Origin: Rhodococcoides kyotonense
Lineage (GTDB): Bacteria > Actinomycetota > Actinomycetes > Mycobacteriales > Mycobacteriaceae
Assembly: GCF_001645385.1 (NCBI RefSeq)
Contig: NZ_LVHI01000040.1
Location: 186,071-226,042 of the forward strand
Direction of reading: 5' to 3'
DNA length: 39,972 nucleotides
A program made the translations under genes and the position numbers. Shown piece by piece: positions 31,957 through 39,748 of the stretch (its first letter is position 1; every line of letters begins with the position of its first letter). Under the pieces are notes generated by a model. That model had not been told where the DNA came from, made no database searches, and saw only the letters and a program-made list of their open reading frames with translations.

Positions 31957-33359
31957 TAGTCCAGATCGTCGTGACGCATGAGCTGCCGCGCCGCCTCGGT
32001 GATCGACCCCGTCAGCGACGGGTACACCGAGAAGGTCGCAGCCAGGTCGTTGACCGACAGGTTGTTCTGCACGGCCATCGCGATCGGCAGGATCAGCTCG
32101 GACGCGGTCGGCGCGACGACGACGCCACCGATGACGACGCCGGTGGCCGGACGGCAGAAGATCTTCACGAAGCCGCGCTTGAGACCGGACATCTTGGCGC
32201 GCGGGTTGGTGGCGAGCGGCAACATGACCGTGCGCGCCGGAACCTCGCCCTTGTCGATGGCCGACTGGCTGACGCCGACCGACGCGATCTCGGGGCGTGT
32301 GAACACCGCCGACGCGACGGTCTTGAGCTTGATCGGCGTGACGCCCTCACCGAGCGCGTGGTACATCGCGATGCGTCCCTGCATCGCCGCAACCGACGCG
32401 AGCGGCAGGAGGCCGGTGCAGTCACCGGCGGCGTAGATGCCCGACACGGACGTTCGCGAGACGCGGTCGACGCGCAGGTAACCGCCGCGGTCGAGCTCGA
32501 TGCCGACCTTCTCGAGACCGAGGCCCGACGTGTTCGGGACCGAGCCGACCGTCATCAGCGCGTGGCTGCCCTCGACGGTTCGGCCGTCGGCGAGCGTGAC
32601 GATCACGCCGGAGTCGGTGCGCTGAACGGACTCGGCACGGGCGTGCTTGACCAGCGTGACACCACGCTCGTTGAACGCCTCCTCCAGCACGAGCGCTGCA
32701 TCCTCGTCCTCGTGTGGCAGCACGCGGTCGCGGCTCGACACGGCGGTCACCTTGACGCCCATCTCGGTGTACGCCGACACGAACTCGGCACCGGTGACAC
32801 CGGATCCGACGACGATCAGGTGCTCGGGTAGCGCGTCGAGGTCGTACAGCTGACGCCAGTTGAGGATGCGCTCTCCGTCCGGTTCGGCACCCTTCAGAAC
32901 CCGCGGGCTCGCACCCGTCGAGATCAGCACGACGTCGGCGTCGAGGATGCGCTCGCTGCCGTCGGCGAGGGTGGCACGCACCTGGTGGGCAGCCATTCCG
33001 ACCTGGCTGTCGATCATCTCGCCGCGTCCGGAGAGCAGTTCGACGCCGACCGAGCGCACGCGCGCCGCGATGTCCGCCGACTGGGCCTGCGCCAAGCTCT
33101 TCACACGCTCGTTGATCTGCGGGAGCGCGACGGTGGCCTTCGACGGATCGAGCGAGATACCGAGATCGGTCGCGCGTCGCATCTCCGTCCTGATGCCGGT
33201 CGACGCGATGAACGTCTTCGACGGCACGCAGTCCCACAGAACGCAGGCGCCACCCACTCCTTCCGAATCGACGAGAGTGACGGTGCCCCCGTGTTGTGCT
33301 GCCACCAGCGCTGCCTCGTACCCTGCGGGTCCGCCACCGATGATCACGATCCGGGTCAT
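31956..33359 (-). CDS. lpdA: LpdA-type flavoprotein disulfide reductase family oxidoreductase
   Basis: A 467-residue FAD/NAD(P) protein. FAD motif IIGGGPAGYEAAL (6-18), second nucleotide loop VVGSGVTGAEFVSA (near 185) and AAGDCTGLLPLAS (near 315) define the family. The redox region reads GGACVLWDCVPSK, with Cys39 and Cys44 spaced CxxxxC. From memory, the M. tuberculosis LpdA (Rv3303c) lacks the first of these cysteines and works as a quinone reductase. The usual C-terminal HPT His-Glu dyad of lipoamide dehydrogenase is replaced by YPSLTGSITE here, so a classical Lpd reaction is unlikely. ATG 33359 has an AGGAAGAGG site. Synteny with glpD and the Rv3304 homologue supports orthology. Confidence 0.92.
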   Translation of the reverse strand: MTRIVIIGGGPAGYEAALVAAQHGGTVTLVDSEGVGGACVLWDCVPSKTFIASTGIRTEMRRATDLGISLDPSKATVALPQINERVKSLAQAQSADIAARVRSVGVELLSGRGEMIDSQVGMAAHQVRATLADGSERILDADVVLISTGASPRVLKGAEPDGERILNWRQLYDLDALPEHLIVVGSGVTGAEFVSAYTEMGVKVTAVSSRDRVLPHEDEDAALVLEEAFNERGVTLVKHARAESVQRTDSGVIVTLADGRTVEGSHALMTVGSVPNTSGLGLEKVGIELDRGGYLRVDRVSRTSVSGIYAAGDCTGLLPLASVAAMQGRIAMYHALGEGVTPIKLKTVASAVFTRPEIASVGVSQSAIDKGEVPARTVMLPLATNPRAKMSGLKRGFVKIFCRPATGVVIGGVVVAPTASELILPIAMAVQNNLSVNDLAATFSVYPSLTGSITEAARQLMRHDDLD

Positions 33360-33517
33360 TGAGCCTCTTCCTTGTGGGAGTGAGTTCGAGCGCCTGTGGG
33401 TTCAAACTTATTCCCTTCGCGAAGTCTCTGCATCGGTAAGGATTACTTCACTTGCCTTCGACCTGCCGAAACGCCCGATTCGGGGCTTCCGACGCATGGC
33501 AGACACACCCGACGGTT

Positions 33518-33530
33518 TAGGCTTGCCGAC
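33518..33530 (+). promoter_or_regulatory. Probable leaderless promoter -10 box
   Basis: TAGGCT at 33518-33523 ends 7 nt before GTG 33531. No ribosome site is present. The rest of the 171-bp gap after lpdA contains the palindrome CTTCGCGAAG (33415-33424) and no other structure that I recognise. Confidence 0.4.
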
Positions 33531-33992
33531 GTGCCGATCTATGCCGCTTACGGATCCAACATGCATCCGGAGCAGATGTTGCAGCGTTGCCCGCACTCTC
33601 CGATCTCGGGAACCGGGTGGCTGCACGGCTGGCGGTTGACGTTCGCCGGTGGCGACATCGGCTGGGAAGGTGCACTGGCCACCGTCGTCGAGGACGCCGA
33701 TTCCAAGGTCTTCGTCGTGCTGTACGACGTTCCGGTCGAGGACGAAGAGCGCCTCGACCGCTGGGAGGGATCCGAACTCGGCTTCCACCGCAAGATCCGC
33801 CTGCGCATCGACACCGAGGACGGTCCCGTCCTGGCCTGGCTGTACGTGGTCGACGCGTACGAGGGTGGCCTGCCGTCGGCTCGCTACCTCGGCGTCATGG
33901 CCGACGCCGCCGAAATCGCCGGTGCGCCCGCCGACTACGTGCGCGGACTCCGCACCCGCAACAGCCGTAACGTCGGGCCGGGGACTACCTGA
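33531..33992 (+). CDS. Gamma-glutamylcyclotransferase-like protein
   Basis: A 153-residue protein starting at GTG 33531. The N-terminal YAAYGSNMHPEQM is the substrate-binding loop of the gamma-glutamylcyclotransferase fold (YGSN motif at 7-10), and the sequence continues with the VVLYDVPVEDEERLDRWEG block that holds the expected acidic residue of the active site. It would cleave gamma-glutamyl amides to 5-oxoproline, or act on another gamma-glutamyl-like compound. Its place between lpdA and the amidohydrolases matches Rv3304 of M. tuberculosis, from memory. A leaderless -10 box precedes it. It converges with the amiA1-like gene over a 23-bp gap that begins a palindrome half. Confidence 0.8.
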   Translation: MPIYAAYGSNMHPEQMLQRCPHSPISGTGWLHGWRLTFAGGDIGWEGALATVVEDADSKVFVVLYDVPVEDEERLDRWEGSELGFHRKIRLRIDTEDGPVLAWLYVVDAYEGGLPSARYLGVMADAAEIAGAPADYVRGLRTRNSRNVGPGTT

Positions 33993-33994
33993 CG

Positions 33995-34018
33995 TGTACG
34001 GAAGTACATAGCCCGCTA
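33995..34018. repeat. Half palindrome of the TAGCCCGCTA family
   Basis: TAGCCCGCTA at 34009-34018 is preceded by a left half resembling the arms of the 2008 and 39669 copies (GTGTACGGAAGTACA), but the right half is not complementary beyond the core. It is located between two convergent genes. The CTA at 34016-34018 is the stop codon (TAG) of the minus-strand gene. Confidence 0.5.
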
Positions 34019-35179
34019 GTTCGGGTCGAGCGCGATGCTCGTCATCACCTTGACGCCGACGGCGAGGGCTCGCTCGTCGAGATCGAACGTCGGCTGGTGA
34101 ATGTCGAGCTGCGGACCTGATCCGGACCACACACCGAGCCTCGCCATGGATCCCGGGATGTCCTCGAGGTACCACGAGAAATCCTCCCCGCCACCGGATT
34201 GCGCGGTGTCGGCGAGCGCCGCGGGTCCGACCCGGTGAATCGCCTTCTCGAAGACGCGCGTCGCGGCCTCGTCGTTGACGACGGGTGGGACCCCGCGCCG
34301 GTAGTGAAGCTCGTACTGCACACCCGTCGGCGCAAGTAACCCGGCGACGATCTCGTGCACCATCGGTTCGAGCAACGCCCACGTGTCGTGATCGCCGGTA
34401 CGGACCGTTCCGGTCAGCATGCCGGTCTGCGGGATCGCGTTGGGTGCCTGGCCCGCGACGACCGCTCCCCACACCATGACGGTGCTGGTCCTGGGGTCGA
34501 TTCGGCGACTGAGCATCCCGGGCAAGCCGGTGATGACCGTGCCGAGCGCGTACACGAGGTCGGTCGTCAGGTGCGGCCGCGACGTGTGCCCACCCGGTGA
34601 GTCCAACCGCAGCTCGACGGTGTCGGCGGCCGACGTGATCGCGCCGACGCGCACACCGACCTTGCCGACCTCCAGTCGCGGATCGCAGTGCAGCGCGAAG
34701 ATCTTCGTCAGGTCCTTCAGCGCACCTGCCGCGACGACGTCGAGCGCACCTCCCGGCATGACCTCCTCCGCCGGCTGAAAGATCAGTCGAACACCGAACG
34801 GCAGAGCGGGAAGCGACGCGAGCGCGAGCGCGGTACCGAGCAGAACCGTCGTATGCGCGTCGTGGCCGCACGCGTGCGAGACGCCGGGGACCGTCGACGA
34901 ATACGCCGCGCCGGTGAATTCCTGCAACGGCAACGCGTCCATGTCGGCACGCAGCCCGACGCGCGGGCCGTCCGGGCCGATGTCGCACGTCAGGCCGGTG
35001 CCTCCCGGCAACAGCTTGGGCGTCAATCCGGCGGCTTCGAGCTGTTCGACGACGAACGCCGTCGTGGCGAATTCACGCCGTGCCAGTTCGGGATTCGCGT
35101 GGATGTGACGACGCCACTGCGACAGCTCGTCGGCGTGCTCGAGAATCCATTTGTCGACGAGCGCGAAGTTCTCGATCAT
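34016..35179 (-). CDS. amiA1: M20-family amidohydrolase, AmiA1-like
   Basis: A 387-residue metal-dependent amidohydrolase (M20/peptidase family). Metal-site motifs: RADMDALPLQE, SHACGHDAHT (His/Asp), FQPAEE (Glu) and ALHCDP, with a C-terminal GGEDFSWYL. These enzymes cleave N-acyl or indole-acyl amino acids and hippurate-like substrates in the cytoplasm. ATG 35179 overlaps the stop of the upstream amidohydrolase (ATGA), so the two are coupled. The gene symbol follows recalled M. tuberculosis synteny (Rv3305c-Rv3306c), where the downstream gene is amiA1. Actual substrate is not known. Its stop codon lies in a palindrome core. Confidence 0.88.
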   Translation of the reverse strand: MIENFALVDKWILEHADELSQWRRHIHANPELARREFATTAFVVEQLEAAGLTPKLLPGGTGLTCDIGPDGPRVGLRADMDALPLQEFTGAAYSSTVPGVSHACGHDAHTTVLLGTALALASLPALPFGVRLIFQPAEEVMPGGALDVVAAGALKDLTKIFALHCDPRLEVGKVGVRVGAITSAADTVELRLDSPGGHTSRPHLTTDLVYALGTVITGLPGMLSRRIDPRTSTVMVWGAVVAGQAPNAIPQTGMLTGTVRTGDHDTWALLEPMVHEIVAGLLAPTGVQYELHYRRGVPPVVNDEAATRVFEKAIHRVGPAALADTAQSGGGEDFSWYLEDIPGSMARLGVWSGSGPQLDIHQPTFDLDERALAVGVKVMTSIALDPN

Positions 35180-36348
35180 CGTGCAGCCGCCCGCGCTTCG
35201 ACGCCGCCGAGCAGACGTGCACGCACCTCGGCATCGGTCACCGCGCGAACCGTCGTCCGCGCGAGGAGCTGTGCGCCGTCGAGCACCGCCCTGTCGGCGG
35301 ACTCGGTGACGCAGGCCGCGGCGAACTCCGGTTGATGCGTCACGGCCCCACCGGAATCGAGTCCGATGATCGGGTGGATGCCGGGTAGAACATTCGTCAC
35401 GTTTCCCATGTCCGTACTGCCCAGTGGGCGAAATCCTTCCAACTCCGGTGCGAGCGGTGTGCGTCCGATCGACTCCGCTTCGCGGCGATAGGCGGCCGAG
35501 AGCCACGGATCCGGCGTCAACTCCGCATAGGTCGGCGAGACCGTTCTGATCTCGTGCGTGCACCCGGTCGCGATCGCGCCTGCCTCGAAACAGGCGTACG
35601 CCTTCTTCGTGAGCGCCTCGAGCGACTCCGACGTCGTGGCCCGCAGGTAGTAGAGCAGCTCGGCGTGGCCGGGCACGATGTTGGGCGCGAGGCCGCCGTC
35701 GCTGACGATGCCGTGCACCTGCTGACCCGGTGACAGATGCTGGCGCATCAGCCCGAGCGCCACCTGGCTCACGGTGACGGCGTCGGCGGCGTTGATGCCC
35801 CACTCGGGCGCAGCCGACGCGTGTGCCGCGCGTCCGGTGAACGACACGGCGATGTCCGACAATGCCAACGACGTCGCGCCGACGATGTCGAACGGGCCCG
35901 GGTGAACCATGATCGCCGTTGCGATGTCGTCGAACACGCCTCGCTCCAGCATGAGGACCTTGCCGCCACCGGTCTCCTCGGCGGGCGTCCCCAGAACCCG
36001 AACAGTGATGCCGAGCCGGTCGGCGACGGGTGCGAGCGCCAACGCCGCGCCCACCGCCGACGCCGCGATGATGTTGTGGCCGCACGCGTGCCCGATCTCC
36101 GGCAACGCGTCGTACTCGGCACAGATTCCGACGACCAGTTCGCCACTGCCGAAGCTCGCCGTGAACGCGGTCGGCATGTCCGCGACACCGACCTCGACGT
36201 CGAAGTCGGCCGCTCGCAGAAGCTCCATCACCTTCGCGGCACTCTTGTGCTCTTCGAACGCCAGTTCCGGCTCGGAATGAATCGAGTGCGAGAGCTCTAT
36301 CAGGTCGGTTGCAGCGCTGTGCACACCTGCATCGGTCTCATCGATCAC
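35176..36348 (-). CDS. amiB1: M20-family amidohydrolase, AmiB1-like
   Basis: A 390-residue M20 enzyme. CAEYDALPEIGHACGHN and GTPAEETGGGK hold the metal ligands, MVHPGP a further His, and GSTDMGNVTNVLPGIHP a late conserved block. The DMGN block recalls aminobenzoyl-glutamate-hydrolase and dipeptidase-like branches of the family. It starts at GTG 36348, though ATG alternatives are absent near it. It is the first gene of a two-gene amidohydrolase operon. Its product and the downstream AmiA1-like protein are likely to act on related acylated amino acids, but no substrate can be inferred. The gap to the crotonase gene is 15 bp, so the operon may start further upstream. Confidence 0.87.
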   Translation of the reverse strand: MIDETDAGVHSAATDLIELSHSIHSEPELAFEEHKSAAKVMELLRAADFDVEVGVADMPTAFTASFGSGELVVGICAEYDALPEIGHACGHNIIAASAVGAALALAPVADRLGITVRVLGTPAEETGGGKVLMLERGVFDDIATAIMVHPGPFDIVGATSLALSDIAVSFTGRAAHASAAPEWGINAADAVTVSQVALGLMRQHLSPGQQVHGIVSDGGLAPNIVPGHAELLYYLRATTSESLEALTKKAYACFEAGAIATGCTHEIRTVSPTYAELTPDPWLSAAYRREAESIGRTPLAPELEGFRPLGSTDMGNVTNVLPGIHPIIGLDSGGAVTHQPEFAAACVTESADRAVLDGAQLLARTTVRAVTDAEVRARLLGGVEARAAAR

Positions 36349-36363
36349 CGACCCAGTCTGTCA

Positions 36364-37071
36364 CTACTGGTTTCCGAAGCTGAAGTTGCTCTCACCCGTC
36401 GGAGTGTTCAGTGCTGCGAGGACGTCGGCGTGAATGCCCCGTTTGATGCCCGCGAGGTTCGGTCCGCGGGTGCCGGTCAGCGCCGCCGCACGCGCGACGG
36501 CATCCGGCAGTACACGATCCACGTCGGCCACCGCGTCGGCGATACCGGCGGCGACCGCGTCGGGACCGCCGTAGCGCTTGCCCGTGGTCATGGCCTCGAC
36601 GGCCGTCTGCTTCGGCAGCCTGCCGGTGATCAGGGCGGACATGCCGATCGTGAACGGCATGTTCAGCGACACCTCGGGGAGGCAGTAGAAGCCACGATCG
36701 GCGCGCACGACGCGGAAGTCGTGGGCCGTCGCGAGCATCGCGCCTGCACCGAATGCGTGCCCCTGCACCGCGGCGACGGTCGCCATCGGGAACGTGAGCA
36801 GCCGCGTGTACAGGGTGTGGACGCGGTCGAGGTACGAAGTGATCTTGTCGAGGTTCGCGAACAGCCAATCGGTGTCGAGGCCGTTGGTGAAGAACTTGCC
36901 GGTCGCCGACGTCACCAACGCAGACGGACCCGAGATCGCCTCGACCTCGTCGAGCAGCGAGTGGACGCTGTCGATCCAGTCGGGGTGAAACCGATTCTCG
37001 GAGTCCTCGGTCGACCCCTCGGGACCGAGAAACAGGATGTGCACGTCGCCGTCGCGTTCGAGGTAAGGCAT
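36364..37071 (-). CDS. Enoyl-CoA hydratase/isomerase (crotonase family)
   Basis: A 235-residue crotonase-fold protein. The oxyanion-hole segment GHAFGAGAMLATAHDFRV is canonical, as is TGKFFTNGLDTDWL earlier and the PEVSLNMPFTIGMS block after it. The short length and the missing paired hydratase glutamates suggest an enoyl-CoA isomerase (3,2-trans type) or a related carboxyl- or thioester-handling enzyme rather than a classic hydratase; this is a sequence-based guess. The ATG at 37071 has a TAGTAT box with 7 nt spacing. The gene is 15 bp from amiB1 downstream on the same strand and may share its transcript. Confidence 0.84.
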   Translation of the reverse strand: MPYLERDGDVHILFLGPEGSTEDSENRFHPDWIDSVHSLLDEVEAISGPSALVTSATGKFFTNGLDTDWLFANLDKITSYLDRVHTLYTRLLTFPMATVAAVQGHAFGAGAMLATAHDFRVVRADRGFYCLPEVSLNMPFTIGMSALITGRLPKQTAVEAMTTGKRYGGPDAVAAGIADAVADVDRVLPDAVARAAALTGTRGPNLAGIKRGIHADVLAALNTPTGESNFSFGNQ

Positions 37072-37084
37072 GAGCCGGATACTA
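37072..37084 (-). promoter_or_regulatory. Probable leaderless promoter -10 box of the crotonase gene
   Basis: TAGTAT on the minus strand (plus-strand 37079-37084) ends 7 nt before ATG 37071, with no ribosome site. Confidence 0.4.
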
Positions 37085-37106
37085 CCCGGCAGTAACTTAT
37101 TCGGTA

Positions 37107-37186
37107 GTGGGCATGGTGTACCAGTCTCGGCGCCGACGATGCGGGATCCCGCGTGCCGGACATCGACAGTGGAACACCATGCCCAC
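37107..37186. repeat. 80-bp imperfect palindrome in a divergent promoter region
   Basis: Bases 37107-37122 (GTGGGCATGGTGTACC) and 37171-37186 pair with a single mismatch. The whole 80 bp is symmetric about 37146/37147, where GCGGGATCCCGC forms a perfect centre; the middle arms pair partly. The palindrome lies between the divergent crotonase and deoD genes, so it is not at a transcript end. Possible roles are a protein site, a cruciform, or a short mobile element; none can be shown from sequence. Confidence 0.7.
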
Positions 37187-37222
37187 CCGCGGTGTAGCTG
37201 AGACGGGAACGGCCCTATCTCC

Positions 37223-37236
37223 TAGGGTTGAACCCC
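37223..37236 (+). promoter_or_regulatory. Probable leaderless promoter -10 box of deoD
   Basis: TAGGGT at 37223-37228 ends 8 nt before GTG 37237, which helps choose that start over the TTG at 37228, which overlaps the box. Confidence 0.4.
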
Positions 37237-38064
37237 GTGGGAACTACAGACGAGCAGCGACCCGACCCGACCACCGACCCGACCGGCGCAGCGTCCGCCG
37301 CTGCCGCCGCGATCGCAGACGCCACCGGAGTCTCCTCGCATTCGGTCGCGATCGTGCTCGGGTCCGGATGGCAGGCTGCGGCAGAACCTTTCGGCACTCC
37401 GACGGCAACGCTCCGGATGGCCGACCTGCCCGGGTTCGCAGCGCCGTCCGCGTCGGGTCATTCGGGCACCATCACGTCGGTGAACGTCGGCGGCACCCAC
37501 ACCCTGCTACTGCAGGGCCGCACCCACGCGTACGAGGGCCACGATCTGCGACGCGTCGTGCATCCGGTCCGGTCGGCCATCGCGACCGGAGTGAAGACGG
37601 TCGTGTTGACGAACGCCGCGGGCGGCATCCGGGAGGGCATGAGCGTCGGACAACCCGTGCTGATCTCGGACCACCTCAATCTCACGGCTCGGTCGCCGCT
37701 CGTCGGTGCCGAATTCGTCGATCTGGTCGACGCGTACTCCTCCGATCTGCGCGATCTCGCCCGCGAGATCGACCCGTCGCTCGAAGACGGCGTGTACGCC
37801 GGTCTGCCCGGTCCGCACTACGAGACGCCCGCCGAAATTCGCATGCTGCGCACGCTCGGTGCCGATCTCGTCGGTATGTCGACCGTCCACGAGACCATCG
37901 CTGCCCGCGCACAGGGCGCACGCGTGCTCGGTATCTCGCTCGTGACCAATCTGGCCGCGGGCATGACGGGTGAGCACCTGAACCACGCCGAAGTTCTCGA
38001 GGCGGGCAAGGCATCCGCGTCGCGGATGGGTGATCTGCTGCACCGCCTGGTGACGTCGCTGTGA
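37237..38064 (+). CDS. deoD: Purine nucleoside phosphorylase (trimeric, family 2)
   Basis: A 275-residue protein from GTG 37237 (or 278 from TTG 37228). Family 2 PNP motifs: IVLGSGW, NAAGGI, and the signature GPHYETPAEIRMLRTLGADLVGMST with a following VHE. It phosphorolyses inosine and guanosine to free bases and ribose-1-phosphate, feeding purine salvage and, in this window, hypoxanthine and guanine for the xanthine dehydrogenase/urate route. The name deoD follows mycobacterial usage (Rv3307). It overlaps the hexomutase gene by 4 nt (GTGA), so ribose- and hexose-phosphate handling is translated together. The start choice rests on the -10 box spacing. Confidence 0.92.
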   Translation: MGTTDEQRPDPTTDPTGAASAAAAAIADATGVSSHSVAIVLGSGWQAAAEPFGTPTATLRMADLPGFAAPSASGHSGTITSVNVGGTHTLLLQGRTHAYEGHDLRRVVHPVRSAIATGVKTVVLTNAAGGIREGMSVGQPVLISDHLNLTARSPLVGAEFVDLVDAYSSDLRDLAREIDPSLEDGVYAGLPGPHYETPAEIRMLRTLGADLVGMSTVHETIAARAQGARVLGISLVTNLAAGMTGEHLNHAEVLEAGKASASRMGDLLHRLVTSL

Positions 38065-39686
38065 CGTCCGAGCCATCGGCGCTGGCCGAGCAGGTTGCCG
38101 CGTGGATCGCCGGCGACCCGGACCCGTCGACGCGCGAGGAACTGTCCGAGCTGACGGACGACGAACTGGCCGAACGCTTTCGCGCTCCTCTCTCGTTCGG
38201 CACCGCAGGCCTGCGCGGCGAGGTGCGTGCGGGACCGAACGGGATGAACGTCGCCGTCGTCGTTCGGACGTCGGCAGGCATCGGTGCGTGGTTGCAGAAG
38301 AAGTGCCTGGGCGGATCGACGGTCGTCGTCGGTCGCGACGCGCGGCACGGCTCCGAGACGTTCGCGACCGCGGCGGCGGAAACCTTGGCCGCTCAGGGGT
38401 TTTCGGTCGTTCTCCTGCCCCGGCCGCTGCCGACGCCTGTGCTCGCGTTCGCGGTGCGAGCGTTGGGCGCCGATCTCGGCGTGCAGATCACCGCGTCGCA
38501 CAATCCGGCGGCGGACAACGGGTACAAGGTCTATCTCCGCGGCGGCGCACAACTCGTTCCGCCCGCCGACAAGGAGATCGAAGCGGAGATCGCGGCTGTC
38601 GGCCCCGCAGTCGACGTACCCCGGACACAGGTGTCGCCCGGTGGATCCGACGTCGCGGCCCGCTATCTCGACACGTTGCCCGCGCTCGTCCGTTCCCCGC
38701 GTCGCGCGATCAGAATTGCCCTGACGCCCTTGCACGGCGTCGGCGGCGAGCTCGCGCTGACGGCGTTGCGGGGACTCGGTTTTCGAGACATCCACGTCGT
38801 CGAGAGTCAATTCGCGCCCGACCCCGAGTTTCCGACCGTCGCGTTCCCCAACCCCGAGGAATCGGGCGCGGCCGATGCCGTGCTCGCACTCGCCGCGGAG
38901 GTGAACGCCGACCTCGCGATCGCACTCGATCCCGACGCCGACCGATGTGCGATCGGCATTCCCGGACCGACGGGATGGCGCATGCTCACCGGCGACGAGA
39001 CCGGCGCACTGCTGGCCGATCACATTCTGACGACGGCACCGCCGAACTCGTTGGTGGCCAACACGATCGTGTCGTCGCAGTTGTTGGCAGCGCTCGCTCC
39101 CGCCCGCGGTGCGCGGTACGCCCGGACCTTGACCGGGTTCAAATGGCTCGTCCGAGCCGGGCAGGGCCTGGTCTACGCCTACGAGGAAGCGATCGGCCAC
39201 TGCGTGGACCCAGAGCACGTCCTGGACAAGGACGGCATCTCCGGCGCCGTCGTTCTCGCCGACCTCACGGCGCTGTGCGCGGCGGACGGGCGGACCCTGC
39301 AGAACATGCTCGACGACCTGGCCGTCGAATTCGGTGTCCACGCGGGAGCTCAGGTGTCGAAGCGCGTGACCGACCTGGACGACATCGCGTCGATGATGAA
39401 GGCGCTGCGTGCGACGCCTCCCACGGAGCTCGCGGGCATCGATGTCACCGTCACCGACTTCCTCTCCCAACGCGGACCCCTGCGTACCGACGCCGTCGAA
39501 CTCGCCGGGGACGGCATTCGCGTCGTCGTGCGACCGTCCGGCACCGAGCCGAAGGTGAAGGCCTACCTCGAAGCCGTGGTGCCCGTCGCCGATCGAGCCG
39601 GGTTGGCGGACGCCCGCGCCGCCGCCGAGTCGACGCTGGAGGCGTTGAAGAAGGCGACTTCGTCACTCGTGCGCGCGAATGTATAG
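38061..39686 (+). CDS. pmmB: Phosphomannomutase/phosphoglucomutase-type phosphohexomutase
   Basis: A 541-residue alpha-D-phosphohexomutase. The catalytic phosphoserine loop ITASHNPAADNGYK, the metal loop DPDADR, the sugar-binding EEAIGHCVD and the C-terminal phosphate loop RPSGTEPKVKAY are all present in order. The enzyme moves phosphate between C1 and C6 of hexose (or C1 and C5 of pentose: coupling with PNP suggests ribose-1-phosphate to ribose-5-phosphate as an additional role, as in related PGM2-like mutases). This last is inference. GTG 38061 overlaps the deoD stop. Its stop codon TAG lies inside a half palindrome of the TAGCCCGCTA family. Recalled synteny: Rv3308. Confidence 0.93.
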   Translation: MTSEPSALAEQVAAWIAGDPDPSTREELSELTDDELAERFRAPLSFGTAGLRGEVRAGPNGMNVAVVVRTSAGIGAWLQKKCLGGSTVVVGRDARHGSETFATAAAETLAAQGFSVVLLPRPLPTPVLAFAVRALGADLGVQITASHNPAADNGYKVYLRGGAQLVPPADKEIEAEIAAVGPAVDVPRTQVSPGGSDVAARYLDTLPALVRSPRRAIRIALTPLHGVGGELALTALRGLGFRDIHVVESQFAPDPEFPTVAFPNPEESGAADAVLALAAEVNADLAIALDPDADRCAIGIPGPTGWRMLTGDETGALLADHILTTAPPNSLVANTIVSSQLLAALAPARGARYARTLTGFKWLVRAGQGLVYAYEEAIGHCVDPEHVLDKDGISGAVVLADLTALCAADGRTLQNMLDDLAVEFGVHAGAQVSKRVTDLDDIASMMKALRATPPTELAGIDVTVTDFLSQRGPLRTDAVELAGDGIRVVVRPSGTEPKVKAYLEAVVPVADRAGLADARAAAESTLEALKKATSSLVRANV

Positions 39687-39696
39687 CCCGCTACAC
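39669..39696. repeat. Truncated palindrome of the TAGCCCGCTA family at the pmmB stop
   Basis: The left half (GTGCGCGCGAATGTATAGC) matches the 2009-2027 arm with one difference, but the right half is only GCTACAC before unrelated sequence starts. The complement is thus missing beyond 7 bases. The TAG of GTATAG at 39684-39686 is the pmmB stop codon. The lost half is next to mobile-element sequence. Confidence 0.6.
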
Positions 39697-39748
39697 GGCG
39701 GTCTCAAGCAGTCATCGCAACGTGCCTGATCATTGAGGGATGGTTGCG

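Noticed and set aside
33415..33424. CTTCGCGAAG as an operator
   Set aside because: A 10-bp palindrome in high-GC DNA is expected by chance and has no supporting context.
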